Source: Brassica napus (Eukaryota; Streptophyta; Magnoliopsida; Brassicales; Brassicaceae). From it: 64,000 bases of DNA. This document shows positions 22,570 to 32,517 of this stretch, piece after piece. The translations under genes and the position numbers were made by a program. Below the pieces are notes generated by a model. It saw only the letters and a list, made by a program, of their open reading frames with translations. It had not been told where the DNA came from and did not search any database. How positions within the stretch are numbered: the stretch's first letter is position 1; each line of letters opens with the position of its first letter. Location of the stretch: NCBI RefSeq assembly GCF_020379485.1, contig NW_026014861.1, forward strand, positions 186,001-250,000, written 5' to 3'.

Positions 22570-23002
22570 TATAAGTTTTAAGTATTAGGAAAAGTATGAA
22601 GAGAATGGATGGATTTGAGACTGATTTAGACTAGAATCATGATGAACAAGTAAGGGTTTGATAAGGAGAGACTCTCCGTGTGTATCAATATTAATGAACA
22701 CCAGTTTACAATATATAGAAGGCTAAGACATAACAAGGGCTAGCTAGGTTAAATGAAAAGCATGTGGAGTCAACAGGCAAGGAGCGTCCGGTTTGAATTG
22801 AGTGGCTAAGGAGCTTCACACGCTTTGGTCCTTGGCTAAAGTAGCTTTTACTTTACAGCTAGTGACAGCCCGGATGTTCCTGCCTTATCCCTTCAACGTT
22901 CTGATCCAGGAGCTGAGTAAGATGTGTGAAACTCTAAGTTAACTTCACCGGGGTAACTTGTGGTCGACTCAACTCCTTTCATCATCCTGAACTGGTACGG
23001 CC
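22570..23002 (-). repeat. Element J 5' LTR, part left of E
   Basis: 433 bp including E's TSD cggcc (22998-23002). It matches 17221-17653 of the other LTR. In J's sense this part holds the TATA box and everything downstream of it. Confidence 0.95.
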
Positions 23003-23489
23003 TGTTGAGATAAGAGGATGGAGAGAAGATACATTGATAGAGGAAGAGTATTGGGGCAGAGAGTAACTTTGGGAATTTACCACAGTAACTTTAGTTTTAC
23101 TGTGGTAACTAAGGTAAAGGCTTGGGAAGTTACATTGGACCCTTATGGTAAAGGGGATCACGCCCAAGATGAGTCTGGATAAGGGAGGAGGTGTTTGGAT
23201 AAGGTCTGGTCATAGCTGGAAAAGTAAAGCACTTTTACAGCCTGTCCAAGCATGTGAAGCAAAAGGAGCTCCAGCCTGTCCATTGACCTCACATGCTTAT
23301 GGATTTCGAAATCCCTTTTGTATTAGCCTTATCTCTTCATATATATCTTGTATCTGAGACATTAAATTAATTAAAACACTTTTGAGTCTCTCTCTCTTGA
23401 TTCTCTCACTAAAATCTCTTAATCTCTTTAATCTTTGAATCTAAGTATCTATGGTTGTTTGAATCATTCTCTAAACACAAAAGTGTTTA
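23003..23489 (+). repeat. Element E 5' LTR
   Basis: Termini TGTTGAGATAAG...AAGTGTTTA (TG...TA). TATA-like atatatat is at 23339-23346. It lacks the GTACGG clusters of other families. Confidence 0.96.
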
Positions 23490-23507
23490 TGGTATCAGAG
23501 CCAGGTT
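23490..23507 (+). promoter_or_regulatory. Element E primer-binding site
   Basis: Perfect tggtatcagagccaggtt next to the LTR. The 264-bp leader to ATG 23772 has no ORF. Confidence 0.93.
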
Positions 23508-23771
23508 CCTTGAAAAGGAGAGAGTGATTTCGTTTTTCTAAATGTTCTTGAGTGTTCTTGAGAGTTCTTGAGATTTTTCAAGAGCTAGATCCTTTAAAAG
23601 TCAAGTTTGTGTCTGTTGGTGTTTCTTTTGGAGAGTCAGCTTCAAGGGAGTCCGTTTAGGTGTTTCTCAAGGTCAGAAGAGGGGTCTAGCTAGTTGGTAA
23701 GCTTGGCGTGTGAGATTAGAAGCATTTGGGGGAAGATCTAGGCTAAAGGTTGTTGCTTTAGGCTAAAGAAA

Positions 23772-26700
23772 ATGGAGCTGCTTCAATCTGGTACAACAAG
23801 GCGTGAAGAGAAGAAAGAGAGAGGGAATGAGTGGGGGTGGTTCTCACAGATGAAAACAACACTGAAAAGGTGTGGAGTTTGGAGAAACCATGAGAAGAAA
23901 GAGTCTTTGATGGGTAAAGCTGCTGAGAAAGATCAGACAGCAAGAGAAACAAATGGAGATTGCTTTAGTCTTGAAGAAAGTACACTGCTTGAGAAGATTG
24001 AAGATGTTTATGAGAACAAGATCAGTCTTAGGAGAGTGTATGAAGTCAAGAAGGTGATTAGTGAAGTTAAACCAGGAAGAGAAGGGTTCAATAATCATGT
24101 GAGGAAGCTACAACATTTGTGGGTTGAACTACAAGGGTTGAGATCCCATGTGGATGGGGATACTACACAAGAGCAAGCGACAGTCTTGAAGCTCTTGGCG
24201 AGCATGGAGTCATCATATGGGTGGCTGGTGGAGATGGTTCTAAGAGGGGAACAGCTTCCGGAAATGGAAGAGATCTGTGTGCTTATAAGAAGGGCGTATG
24301 AGATAATGAGAGATGATGAGAGGCTAACCATGAGTAGGAGTGAGAGCTCATGGAAGCCAACTGGGAGTAGGAGTGAGAGCTTCCAGAAGCTAACCATGAG
24401 TAGGAGTGAGAGCTCATGGAGGCTAACCGGGAGTAGGAGTGAGGGCTTCCGGAAGAAGAGGAGGTGCAGAATGCTATCCAAAGCTTCTATCAACATAGGA
24501 AAGGGTAGGAAGAGAGTTGTGGGAGAGTGTTCTTACTCAGCCTACATGGGGGAATCAGTAGAAGACAGTGGGGTGTTAAAAGAGCAGGAGAAAGGGAGTG
24601 GAGCTGATGATCGCATCACCAGGAAAGAATGGAGAGTGTTCATGGAACAAGTACAAGCCTTAGCAGCAAGCAGGAAGCATGCTATACAATCCGGAGCTTC
24701 TAAACCCATTGTGATTGATTCTGGAGCAAGCCATCATATGATCAGTGATAGGAGGCTTATAAGTGAGATCAAGGCTGCAATAGGGAGTGTTATGATAGCT
24801 AATGGTTAAGAATTCTAAACTCCTTGATTCTGTGTGCTTAAGTAGTGCTGTTGATAGGTGTGATAGTATGACTTGGCATGCTAGATTGGGACATCCTCAT
24901 GCTCGTGCAATTGAATTGATCATGCCTAATATGTCATTTAATCACTTAGAGTGTGAGGCTTGCATATTAGGAAAGCATTGTAGGACTGTGTTTCCAAGTT
25001 CAGAAACTACTTATGAGCATTGCTTTGATCTAGTTCATTCAGATGTGTGGACGGCTCCTTGTTTGTCTAGAGATAGCCAGAAGTACTTTGTGACATTCAT
25101 TGATGAGAAATCTAAGTATACTTGGCTTACATTGCTTCCATCTAAAGATAGGGTGCTAGAAGCATTTATGAACTTCCAAGCATATGTATCTAATCAATAC
25201 AATGCTACTGTGAAGGTACTGAGATCAGATAATGGAGGTGAATACATCAGCAATGCATTCAAGAATCATCTAGCCAAGCATGGGATTGTGCATCAGACTA
25301 GCTGCCCTTATACACCACAGCAGAATGGTGTAGCTGAGAGGAAGAACAGGCACTTGATGGAGGTTGCTAGATCGATGATGTTTCATGCAAATGTCCCAAA
25401 ACGTTTTTGGAGTGATGCTGTGCAGACTGCTTGCTATCTCATCAACCGGGTTCCAACCAAGATATTGAAGAATCTGTCTCCATTTGAAGTGTTGAACAAG
25501 AGCAAACCTGTCATTGATCATCTACGTGTCTTTGGGTGTGTGAGCTATGTCATGGTTCCAGGAGAGCAGAGAAACAAGCTGGAGGCAAAGAGTACTAAGG
25601 CTATGTTCATTGGTTACTCTATCACTCAGAAGGGGTACAAGTGCTATGATCCTGAAGCAAGGAGAGTGATGGTATCTAGAGAAGTGAAGTTTGTTGAAAC
25701 AAAAGGTTATTATGAAGAAAAGGAGTGGGAAAATCTGAAGGATTTGTCTCAAGCTCCATCTGATAAGGCAACAATACTGAGAGTGTTGTTAGAGAAGCTC
25801 GGGATAGGATTATCCCAGGATCAGGAAACCGGAAGGAGGGAGTCTCCCAATCAGAGTGGTGGAGCTGGAAGAACAACTCCTCTTGATCATGAGAGGGGGA
25901 ATGGAACTGAATCTGGTGAGCAAGAGCAAAACCAAGAGGATTCAGGTCTTCATGATCAAGATACATCACAAGAAGTTGCGAACAATGAGGTTCAGTCTAG
26001 TGGAGAAGTGGATGAGGTTCAGTCTAGTGTAGAAGAACAAGTCAGACCGGCCAGTTCAGAAGAAGAGCAAGTGGAGCCGGTTAGTGTGCAAACTGAAGAT
26101 CAGGTTCAAGCTTTGAGGAGGAGCACAAGGATAAAGAGGGATCCTTCCAACTGGGTAAACACGAGAGTGTACTACAATGCCCAGGCTGTGGAGCATCCTT
26201 CTCAAGCCGTGTGTTCCTTTGCTGAGTTTCCAGAGGAGCATTATGCCTTTATGATTAGTCTAGATGAGAGTTATGTACCAAGGACTTATGAAGAAGCTAT
26301 GTTAGACAAGGAATGGAAAGAATCAGTGGGAGCTGAAGCAGGTGCTATGATCAAAAATGATACATGGTATGAGAGTGAGCTGCCTAAGGGAAAGAAAGCT
26401 GTATCTAGTAGATGGATCTTCACAATCAAGTATCTTGCAAATGGACAGATTGATAGGAAGAAGACCAGATTGGTTGCAAGAGGATTTACACAGACCTATG
26501 GAGAGGATTACATTGATACCTTTGCACCAGTAGCTAAGCTACATACAGTTCGGATTGTGTTGTCCATTGCAACAAACTTGGAGTGGGATTTGTGGCAGAT
26601 GGATGTGAAGAATGCTTTCTTACAAGGTGAGCTAGAAGATGAGGTATACATGCTTCCTCCTCCTGGTCTTGAGCATCTAGTAAAGCCAGGGAATGTTTTG

Positions 26701-27825
26701 AGATTGAAGAAGGCAATATATGGGTTGAAACAATCACCTAGAGCTTGGTACAGGAAGCTGAGTACAACACTCAATGGGAGAGGCTTTAGGAAGTCTGAAT
26801 TAGATCACACTCTCTTCACTTTGACTGGACCTTCAGGGATCATTGTGATTCTAGTGTATGTGGATGATTTGATTATCACAGGGAGTGATAAGGCAGGGAT
26901 TCAAGCTACTAAGGAGTTTCTCAAATCTGTGTTTGACATCAAGGATTTGGGAGAGATGAAGTATTTTCTGGGCATTGAGATATGCAGATCAAAGGAGGGT
27001 TTGTTTATGTCTCAAAGGAAGTATACTATGGATATGTTGAAGGAGACTGATGTGCTTGGAGGAAAGATAGCTAAAACACCCCTTGAGGAGGGATATAAGG
27101 TTCTGCGTGAGGGGGAGGTTGAAGAGAAGCAGTTGTTTGAGGATCCTAAGCTATACAGGAAGATGGTTGGCAAGCTGATCTACTTGACGATCACACGGCC
27201 AGATATATGTTTTGCTGTAAACCAAGTGAGTCAGCATATGCAGGCGCCAAGGGTACATCACTGGAAGATGGTTGATAGGATACTGAGGTATTTGAGTGGC
27301 ACGCCTGGTCAAGGAGTTTGGATGGGATGCAATGGCAGCACAGAAGTAGTGGGCTATTGTGATGCTGATTGGGCAGGAGATAGAGTGGACAGGAGATCAA
27401 CTACTGGCTATTGTACATTCATTGGAGGGAACCTGGTTACTTGGAAGAGTAAGAAGCAGAAGGTCATCTCTTGTTCAAGTGCTGAGGCTGAATATAGGGC
27501 TATGTTGAAGTTGACAAACGAGTTGGTGTGGATCAAGGGTATCTTGAAGCATCTGGAGATTGAGCAGAGTACTCCTATGACAATGCACTGTGACAATCAA
27601 GCAGCTATCCATATTGCTTCTAACTCAGTCTTTCATGAGAGAACGAAGCACATAGAAGTGGATTGTCACAAGGTGAGGCAGATGATTATCTTAGGAGTGA
27701 TTCTACCATGTTATACAAGGAGTGAGGATCAACTGGCTGATGTGTTTACTAAGGCAGCGAGATTAAAGACAATGGAGTCCATACTTTCTAGGCTTGGGCT
27801 CATTGATCTTACTCCCAGGAGCTGA
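23772..27825 (+). pseudogene. Defective gag-pol of element E (SR-repeat, knuckle-less Gag)
   Basis: The first frame, 23772-24809 (345 aa), encodes Gag and the start of protease with DSGA at 316. It stops right after MIANG. Against A, about 230 bp is missing between MIANG and DSVCLSS, so the protease C-terminal half is lost and the frame shifts. The second frame, 24802-27825, holds integrase (HSDVWT, RSDNGGEY, AERKN), RT (YVDD) and RNase H, all open. Gag has no zinc knuckle. Instead residues 185-228 are four 11-residue SR repeats, followed by a basic run (RKKRRCRMLSK). The shared Gag tail GECSYSAYM is also in A and, as GECFYSAYM, in N, supporting one clade. Translation of the second frame is not expected. 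Confidence 0.92.
24324..24455 (+). repeat. 33-bp x4 coding tandem repeat in E gag
   Basis: Four in-frame 33-bp units, best read as two 66-bp copies, encode LTMSRSESSWK, PTGSRSESFQK, LTMSRSESSWR and LTGSRSEGFRK. It lies where relatives carry the zinc knuckle region. Confidence 0.9.
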
Positions 27826-27857
27826 TCCCCTTAACCATGGAGTCTCCACTCTTTTTC

Positions 27858-27967
27858 CCTCATCAAGGTTTTATCCCAATGGGTTTTCCTTGGTGAGGTT
27901 TTTAATGAGGGAGATCTTCATGGTTTCCAAGCTTGACTTGTTCTACATGGTCAAGCTTGAGGGGGAG
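27858..27967 (+). promoter_or_regulatory. Element E two-hairpin module and purine tract
   Basis: SL1 is at 27858-27898 (CCTCATCAAGG / CCTTGGTGAGG). SL2 is at 27929-27958 (AAGCTTGAC / GTCAAGCTT, written with the adjoining G). The purine tract ends at 27967. Confidence 0.87.
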
Positions 27968-28454
27968 TGTTGAGATAAGAGGATGGAGAGAAGATACATT
28001 GATAGAGGAAGAGTATTGGGGCAGAGAGTAACTTTGGGAATTTACCACAGTAATTTTAGTTTTACTGTGGTAACTAAGGTAAAGGCTTGGGAAGTTACAT
28101 TGGACCCTTATGGTAAAGGGGATCACGCCCAAGATGAGTCTGGATAAGGGAGGAGGTGTTTGGATAAGGTCTGGTCATAGCTGGAAAAGTAAAGCACTTT
28201 TACAGCCTGTCCAAGCATGTGAAGCAAAAGGAGCTCCAGCCTGTCCATTGACCTCACATGCTTATGGATTTCGAAATCCCTTTTGTATTAGCCTTATCTC
28301 TTCATATATATCTTGTATCTGAGACATTAAATTAATTAAAACACTTTTGAGTCTCTCTCTCTTGATTCTCTCACTAAAATCTCTTAATCTCTTTAATCTT
28401 TGAATCTAAGTATCTATGGTTGTTTGAATCATTCTCTAAACACAAAAGTGTTTA
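27968..28454 (+). repeat. Element E 3' LTR
   Basis: 487 bp, the partner of 23003-23489; it ends at TSD cggcc. Confidence 0.96.
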
Positions 28455-28577
28455 CGGCCTGTACGGCTTCTACATGTACGGATGACCTGACCTCAACTCC
28501 TCTCCATTACTCCATACTTCTCTACACCATCAGCCTATTATCAAGTCTTCCTCTTCAATTGTTTACTCTGTTCAACA
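28455..28577 (-). repeat. Element J 5' LTR, part right of E
   Basis: 123 bp including E's right TSD. It ends CTGTTCAACA (start of the LTR in J's sense), followed by J's TSD ttggc. It contains the U3 start and two GTACGG motifs, now separated from J's TATA box by 5.5 kb. Confidence 0.95.
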
Positions 28578-29020
28578 TTGGCCGTACATCTGAGGAAACA
28601 TGAAGGAAGAAGGAGATGGGTGAGTAAAGCCTCTAGAGTACACGGAAGGTCTCAAGACTGATCAGACCGTTTAGGGATAAGGGCGGGAAGAGCCTTATCC
28701 ATCCAGGCCGTGGACAGGCTGTAAAGGCCAAGCGTGTGAGCCTTACCATCCGTGAATTCAAAAGAGACGCTCCCCCCCCTTTGGCTTGACTTCACATGCT
28801 TATGACTAGTGCTGCTTTCTCTTGACTTGTAAACCCTAATGCCTCTTCTATAAATATTGTAACCTCATCTCATAATAAGATTAGACAGTTCTAAACAATC
28901 TCTCTCTTTACTCATTTAATTATGATTCTCCATTAGTCTCTAATCTGTCTCTTAATCTCTTATTCTCCTTCTATAATCCTTTCTAAACTCAGATAATCAT
29001 TTATATCCTTAAATCTCTTA
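28578..29020 (+). repeat. Element D 3' LTR, second part
   Basis: Continues D's LTR after J and ends AAATCTCTTA at 29020. It shows that D's 5' LTR has K inserted at gaaac, since the empty site is read here at about 28595-28602. Confidence 0.94.
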
Positions 29021-29043
29021 CTAACATGTGGATGACCTAATCT
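29021..29043 (-). pseudogene. 23-bp remnant of an older copia pol gene (P)
   Basis: Between the end of D and the start of M only 23 bp remain. The minus strand reads RLGHPHV, the start of the integrase zinc-binding region seen as HARLGHPHVRAL in the other elements. It is the only sequence here not belonging to one of the resolved insertions, and the rest of P must lie outside both window ends. ctaac at its left edge is D's TSD and aatct at its right edge is the presumed left TSD of M. Confidence 0.7.
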
Positions 29044-29358
29044 TGTTGAACAGAGTAAACAATTGAAGAAGAAGACTTGATGATAGGCTGAAGGTTTAGA
29101 GAAGTATGGAGTAATGGAGAGGAGTTGAGGTTAGGTCATCCGTACAAGTAAGGCCGTACCAGGCCGTACCATTTAGGATGATGAAAGGAGTTGAGTCGAC
29201 CACAAGTTACCCCGGTGAAGTTAACTTAGAGTTTCACACATCTTACTCCTGTTCCTCCATCAGACCGTTGAAGGGATAAGGCAGGCACATCCAGGCTGTC
29301 ACTAGCTGTAAAGTAAAAGCTACTTTAGCCAAAGACCAAAGCGTGTGAAGATCCTTAG
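29044..29358 (+). repeat. Element M 5' LTR, first part
   Basis: Starts TGTTGAACAGAGTAAAC, like J in element sense. It holds CCGTAC motifs (29140-29170) and the composite block ccgttgaagggataagg...aggctgtc...agctgtaaag (about 29263-29314). It is cut by G at TSD cttag (29354-29358). Confidence 0.93.
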
Positions 29359-30379
29359 TGTTAACTTGAAGAGAAGAAGTGGAGAAGCAAAAGTGATGAG
29401 TTGAGTTGGTGCTTGTGCAAAGACATGGCAAGATCTTCAGAGGTTGTATGTTAAGGCTTTGGGAGAGTCTTAAGGCTTCAGAAGTGGTCTGGTGAGTGTG
29501 CAAAGATAGGGTTAAGTCCAGGAGGGACTTAGACACCATTTAGAGAAGATTTGGGTCAGACAGTAACTCCAAAGTTACCACAGTAACTTTGGAGAGTTAC
29601 CACAGTAAGATTGGAGAAGTTTGGGCAAGTTGGTGTAAAAGTGAATAGTGAATCACTAGTCACTATTCAGGTTGACTATTCACTATTTGGGTCACTATTC
29701 AGGATGTGAAGAGTGCATAGTATATGGATAAGGCACCAAGGTTTGAATCTAGTCAAAGGGAATCAAGAAGATGCTTTGTGGAGGCAAACAACCAATGGGA
29801 GCTTTCTTGTGTGTGATTGGCTAGTTCTGGTCTTGGACAGGCTGTCTCTTGCTGTAAAGAGAAGGGAGCCACGACCATGAACCTGGACAGATGCATGGGA
29901 AGATTAGGAGGAGCCTAAGGAGAGCCAATCACAAGCAAGGAGCCAGCTTGCCTTGGTTTGAATTAAAGTGAGCCAGCTTAGCTTATCCAATCAGCACACA
30001 TCACTCAGATTACAACAAGACCAACTCATCCTCACCATCCATTCCTCTTAAGTTATTTCTATCCATTAGATATAGGTTTATGAGTTTGCAAGAGTGTAAA
30101 ACCTATATAAAGACCCTCATGGGCGTTTGTAACTCTCTTAAGAGAGTATGGGGGGGTTTCCCCATCTCCTTCATAATTATAAAAGTGTGTTCTTGATCAG
30201 ATTCCCTTAATCTACCCCTTTCTTAGTCTCTAATCTCTTAATCTCTCAAAGTCTCTTTGTTTCTGATTCAAGTTCATACTAGTTTCATCAGACCTCTTAT
30301 TCAACTAGTTCAAGACCTTATCTTTGCCTTTAATGGCGTTTTCATACACATACATAGCCAGGGCTCTGAAAATCTCACA
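29359..30379 (+). repeat. Element G 5' LTR
   Basis: 1021 bp; TATA box tatataaa is at 30104-30111. It contains the shared ggacaggctgt...gctgtaaag block at 29834-29860. Confidence 0.95.
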
Positions 30380-30397
30380 TGGTATCAGAGCCAGGTT
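30380..30397 (+). promoter_or_regulatory. Element G primer-binding site
   Basis: Perfect tggtatcagagccaggtt; the leader that follows (ttcatcaaaacctgagctg) resembles H's, not that of coding elements. Confidence 0.93.
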
Positions 30398-30814
30398 CAT
30401 CAAAACCTGAGCTGAGGTTCCGCAAATCCACAGCTCTCATCTCAGCTCAAACCAAACCCTTGAAGACATTACCAGCCGAGTTCAGTTCTTGAAGAAGAAA
30501 GAAGCTTGAAGCATGGAGTGTTCTCCTTATCTCTCAACCGTGCCTGTCTTTACCTGATGGAGAGTGTCTCTTTGGAAGCAGAGGAGGATGGAGAGGCGTC
30601 ATGAACCTCAAGCCAAAGCTCCTTGTCCAAGAGCTTATCACATCCGGATACAAGAAAGATGAAGCTAAGAGAAGCCGGTTTGAAGTATGAAGAAAGGAGG
30701 GGTCTTTGGGTGTGAGAAACAAGAAGGAGGCCATGGACTGAAGGAGAAGGAGTTGGGTGACGACCTAGACTCTTGAATCCAACCATATCATGGCCAGATT
30801 GCCTTTGGAGGCTT

Positions 30815-30835
30815 AAGGAACCAACCTGGTTCCTT
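30815..30835 (+). promoter_or_regulatory. Leader hairpin of element G
   Basis: AAGGAACCA, loop ACC, TGGTTCCTT: a perfect inverted repeat. An identical hairpin is in H at 34898-34918, and an altered one (CAAGGA...TCCTTG) is at the equivalent place in F near 42434-42457. Confidence 0.7.
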
Positions 30836-31610
30836 GTGTAAGCGATTCTTTAAACCCTTCTTGATATTGAGCTTGTGTTGTGACTGTGCCTGGTTATTGT
30901 GATGTGTATTGATTGAGAAACCTGAGGATAATGTGTGATTGCTAAATATAATTAGTTGAATCTGTCCCAGGATGCTTTAAAGGCTTGTTTAGTGTTTAAA
31001 GAGTAAAATGCTTGCTCCTGTTAAGTAATGAGTTTGCTAAATGTGAAATGATATTGTTTGAAGCTCATGAACTGAAAACAGATTGAAAGTAATGCATTGT
31101 CTGATGTTAAGTGATGATAGTAATGCTTAGCCTAAGTTATAAATGAATGTGTGATGGATTGTATTGTTGCATTCATGAATTAAAACTGATTAAGGTTAGT
31201 GCATACTGTCAAATGGCTGTCTTACATTGAAGCATTAGATTCATGTCTAAATGCTGAGTAAAGAAGCTTTAAAATTGCCTAAGTAGCTTGTATTGAATCT
31301 GTTAGGATCATGCTAGTGCTTAGAGAGTTTGCTTGCAAAGATTAGAACTTGAAAATGTCTAGTTTAATCTGTTGCATTGCTTAAAGACATTGGTGTTCAA
31401 ACTTGATGATGCATCAAGGGTTGACCCAATGCACTTGTGTCTTATCTTTGCTGGAGTTTGAGTGATGTTTCAGGTTCACAAGATGTGTTCTTAGTTCATC
31501 ATCAATCCGAGTTGAAAGAGGAAGACTTTGCCCATTGTGTGGAGCAATGGAGAGTTGAGAAAGAAGTGGTGATGCGCCACTGGTGTGAAGTCTCACTGAA
31601 GCTCACTTGC

Positions 31611-31650
31611 AAGCTTGGACCTATACTCAATCCAAGCTTGAGGAGGGGAG
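31611..31650 (+). repeat. Internal SL2-purine cassette 1 of G
   Basis: Arms AAGCTTGGA and TCCAAGCTT followed by GAGGAGGGGAG. It has the same layout as the true 3' module but lies 0.87 kb upstream of the 3' LTR. Confidence 0.75.
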
Positions 31651-31925
31651 TTTAGTGAGCTTCCATGCGATCCAAGAAGTCCATTGCAAGCATCTGAAGA
31701 AGGAGCCATCCGGGCTTAGGCTGTGGCGAGTCTATTCAAGAGAGTACTCAAACTAAGACAGAGTACTCTTAGCTGTGAGAAGATGAAGGATACTCTATCA
31801 AGGCGGCTTCAAGAGTGAGGTGATTGGAGAGATAGCTGAAGCTTCCACAAGCATTCCATCAAGATGGCAGGATCAGAGGAGAGGCTGCAATGGTGTGTGT
31901 GTGAGGATCATGAAGCAATCCATTC

Positions 31926-31963
31926 AAGCTTGTTCCTGTGAGAGTCTCAAGCTTGAGGGGGAG
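31926..31963 (+). repeat. Internal SL2-purine cassette 2 of G
   Basis: AAGCTTG...CAAGCTT followed by GAGGGGGAG and then TGTTGAAG, imitating a purine tract-LTR junction although no LTR follows. Confidence 0.78.
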
Positions 31964-32405
31964 TGTTGAAGCTTACATGATCCAAGAGAGCTTGGTGGTT
32001 ATTCTAGAAGAGGAAGCAACCTGTTGAGAAGTATGATGAAGGATGAAGAAGCAATGTCCAAGGCGGCTTCAAGTGTTGAGGTGATTGGAGAGTGGCTGAA
32101 GCATCCTCATGTAGCTCAAGCAACAAGGTGGCGACTCTAGAAGAAGAAGAAGCAGCCAAGACTCAGTAAGAGAAGTTGTATCAAGTTGTATCTCCAAGAA
32201 GAGGCTGATCTGGTGTGTCCGAGCACTTCAACCTAACAAGAGGTTAGGTGAAAGGAGGAGAGACCAAGATTAGGCAGTAAGGAGAGTACAAGGCGTGGGA
32301 TGATTGTAGAGGCCATGATCCAGAGTCTTTGTGTCCATTACATTGTTGGTAAGGCACAAAGACTCACTGGCCAATCCCTAGGCCTTGGAGACTTTACTCT
32401 TTTTC

Positions 32406-32517
32406 CCTCATCAAGGTTTTGTCCCAAAGGGTTTTCCTTGGTGAGGTTTTTAATGAGGAAGTTATTCAAGGTTCCAAGCTTGACTTAGGATCAGCTAGAG
32501 TCAAGCTTGAGGGGGAG
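32406..32517 (+). promoter_or_regulatory. Element G two-hairpin module and purine tract
   Basis: SL1 (32406-32446) has arms CCTCATCAAGG / CCTTGGTGAGG with loop stem CCCAAAGGG. SL2 (32476-32508) has arms AAGCTTGACT / AGTCAAGCTT. The purine tract ends at 32517. Its presence without any gag-pol shows the module is kept for a cis role. Confidence 0.88.

Larger units (their letters stand above)
23003..28454 (+). mobile_element. Element E: copia retrotransposon inserted in J's 5' LTR
   Basis: TSD cggcc is at 22998-23002 and 28455-28459. LTRs are 487 bp with one difference noticed (c/t in the cagtaa-ttttag stretch). It is close to A in pol. It is the youngest layer of the left nest because it cuts J, which cuts D. 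E is defective through a deletion in the protease region. Confidence 0.96.
17221..28577 (-). mobile_element. Element J: copia retrotransposon with intact gag-pol, 5' LTR split by E
   Basis: TSD ttggc is at 17216-17220 and 28578-28582. LTRs are 551 bp each, and the right one reaches this length only when E is removed. One LTR difference by eye (t/c near 17522 versus 22870). It is the same family as M. Confidence 0.96.
10617..29020 (+). mobile_element. Element D: copia retrotransposon carrying B, K, J and E insertions
   Basis: The 5' LTR starts 12 bp before B, off-window, as judged from the 3' LTR at 17121. D itself occupies 10617-10721, 11756-17220 and 28578-29020. The right TSD is ctaac (29021-29025). 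LTRs are about 538 bp with four or five differences by eye. D is related to O by Gag sequence. It is defective through one stop codon and one 8-bp duplication. Confidence 0.93.
30398..32405 (+). other. Non-coding internal region of element G
   Basis: No gag-pol fragment was found. Order of parts: a leader of about 420 bp; a perfect 9-bp-stem hairpin (30815-30835); an AT-rich stretch to about 31400; then diverged units of about 300 bp. The units contain the motif cggcttcaag...gtgaggtgattggagag (near 31804 and 32063) and end in an SL2-plus-purine cassette (31611-31650, 31926-31963). It is related along its length to F and partly to H. Confidence 0.85.

Noticed and set aside
31437..31655. 72-codon open frame shared by G and F (41710-41928)
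   Set aside because: It begins with GTG, not ATG. The two copies differ by about five amino-acid-changing and three silent bases, and H's version is disrupted. No sign of protein selection; it is explained by shared non-coding ancestry and overlaps the SL2 cassette.
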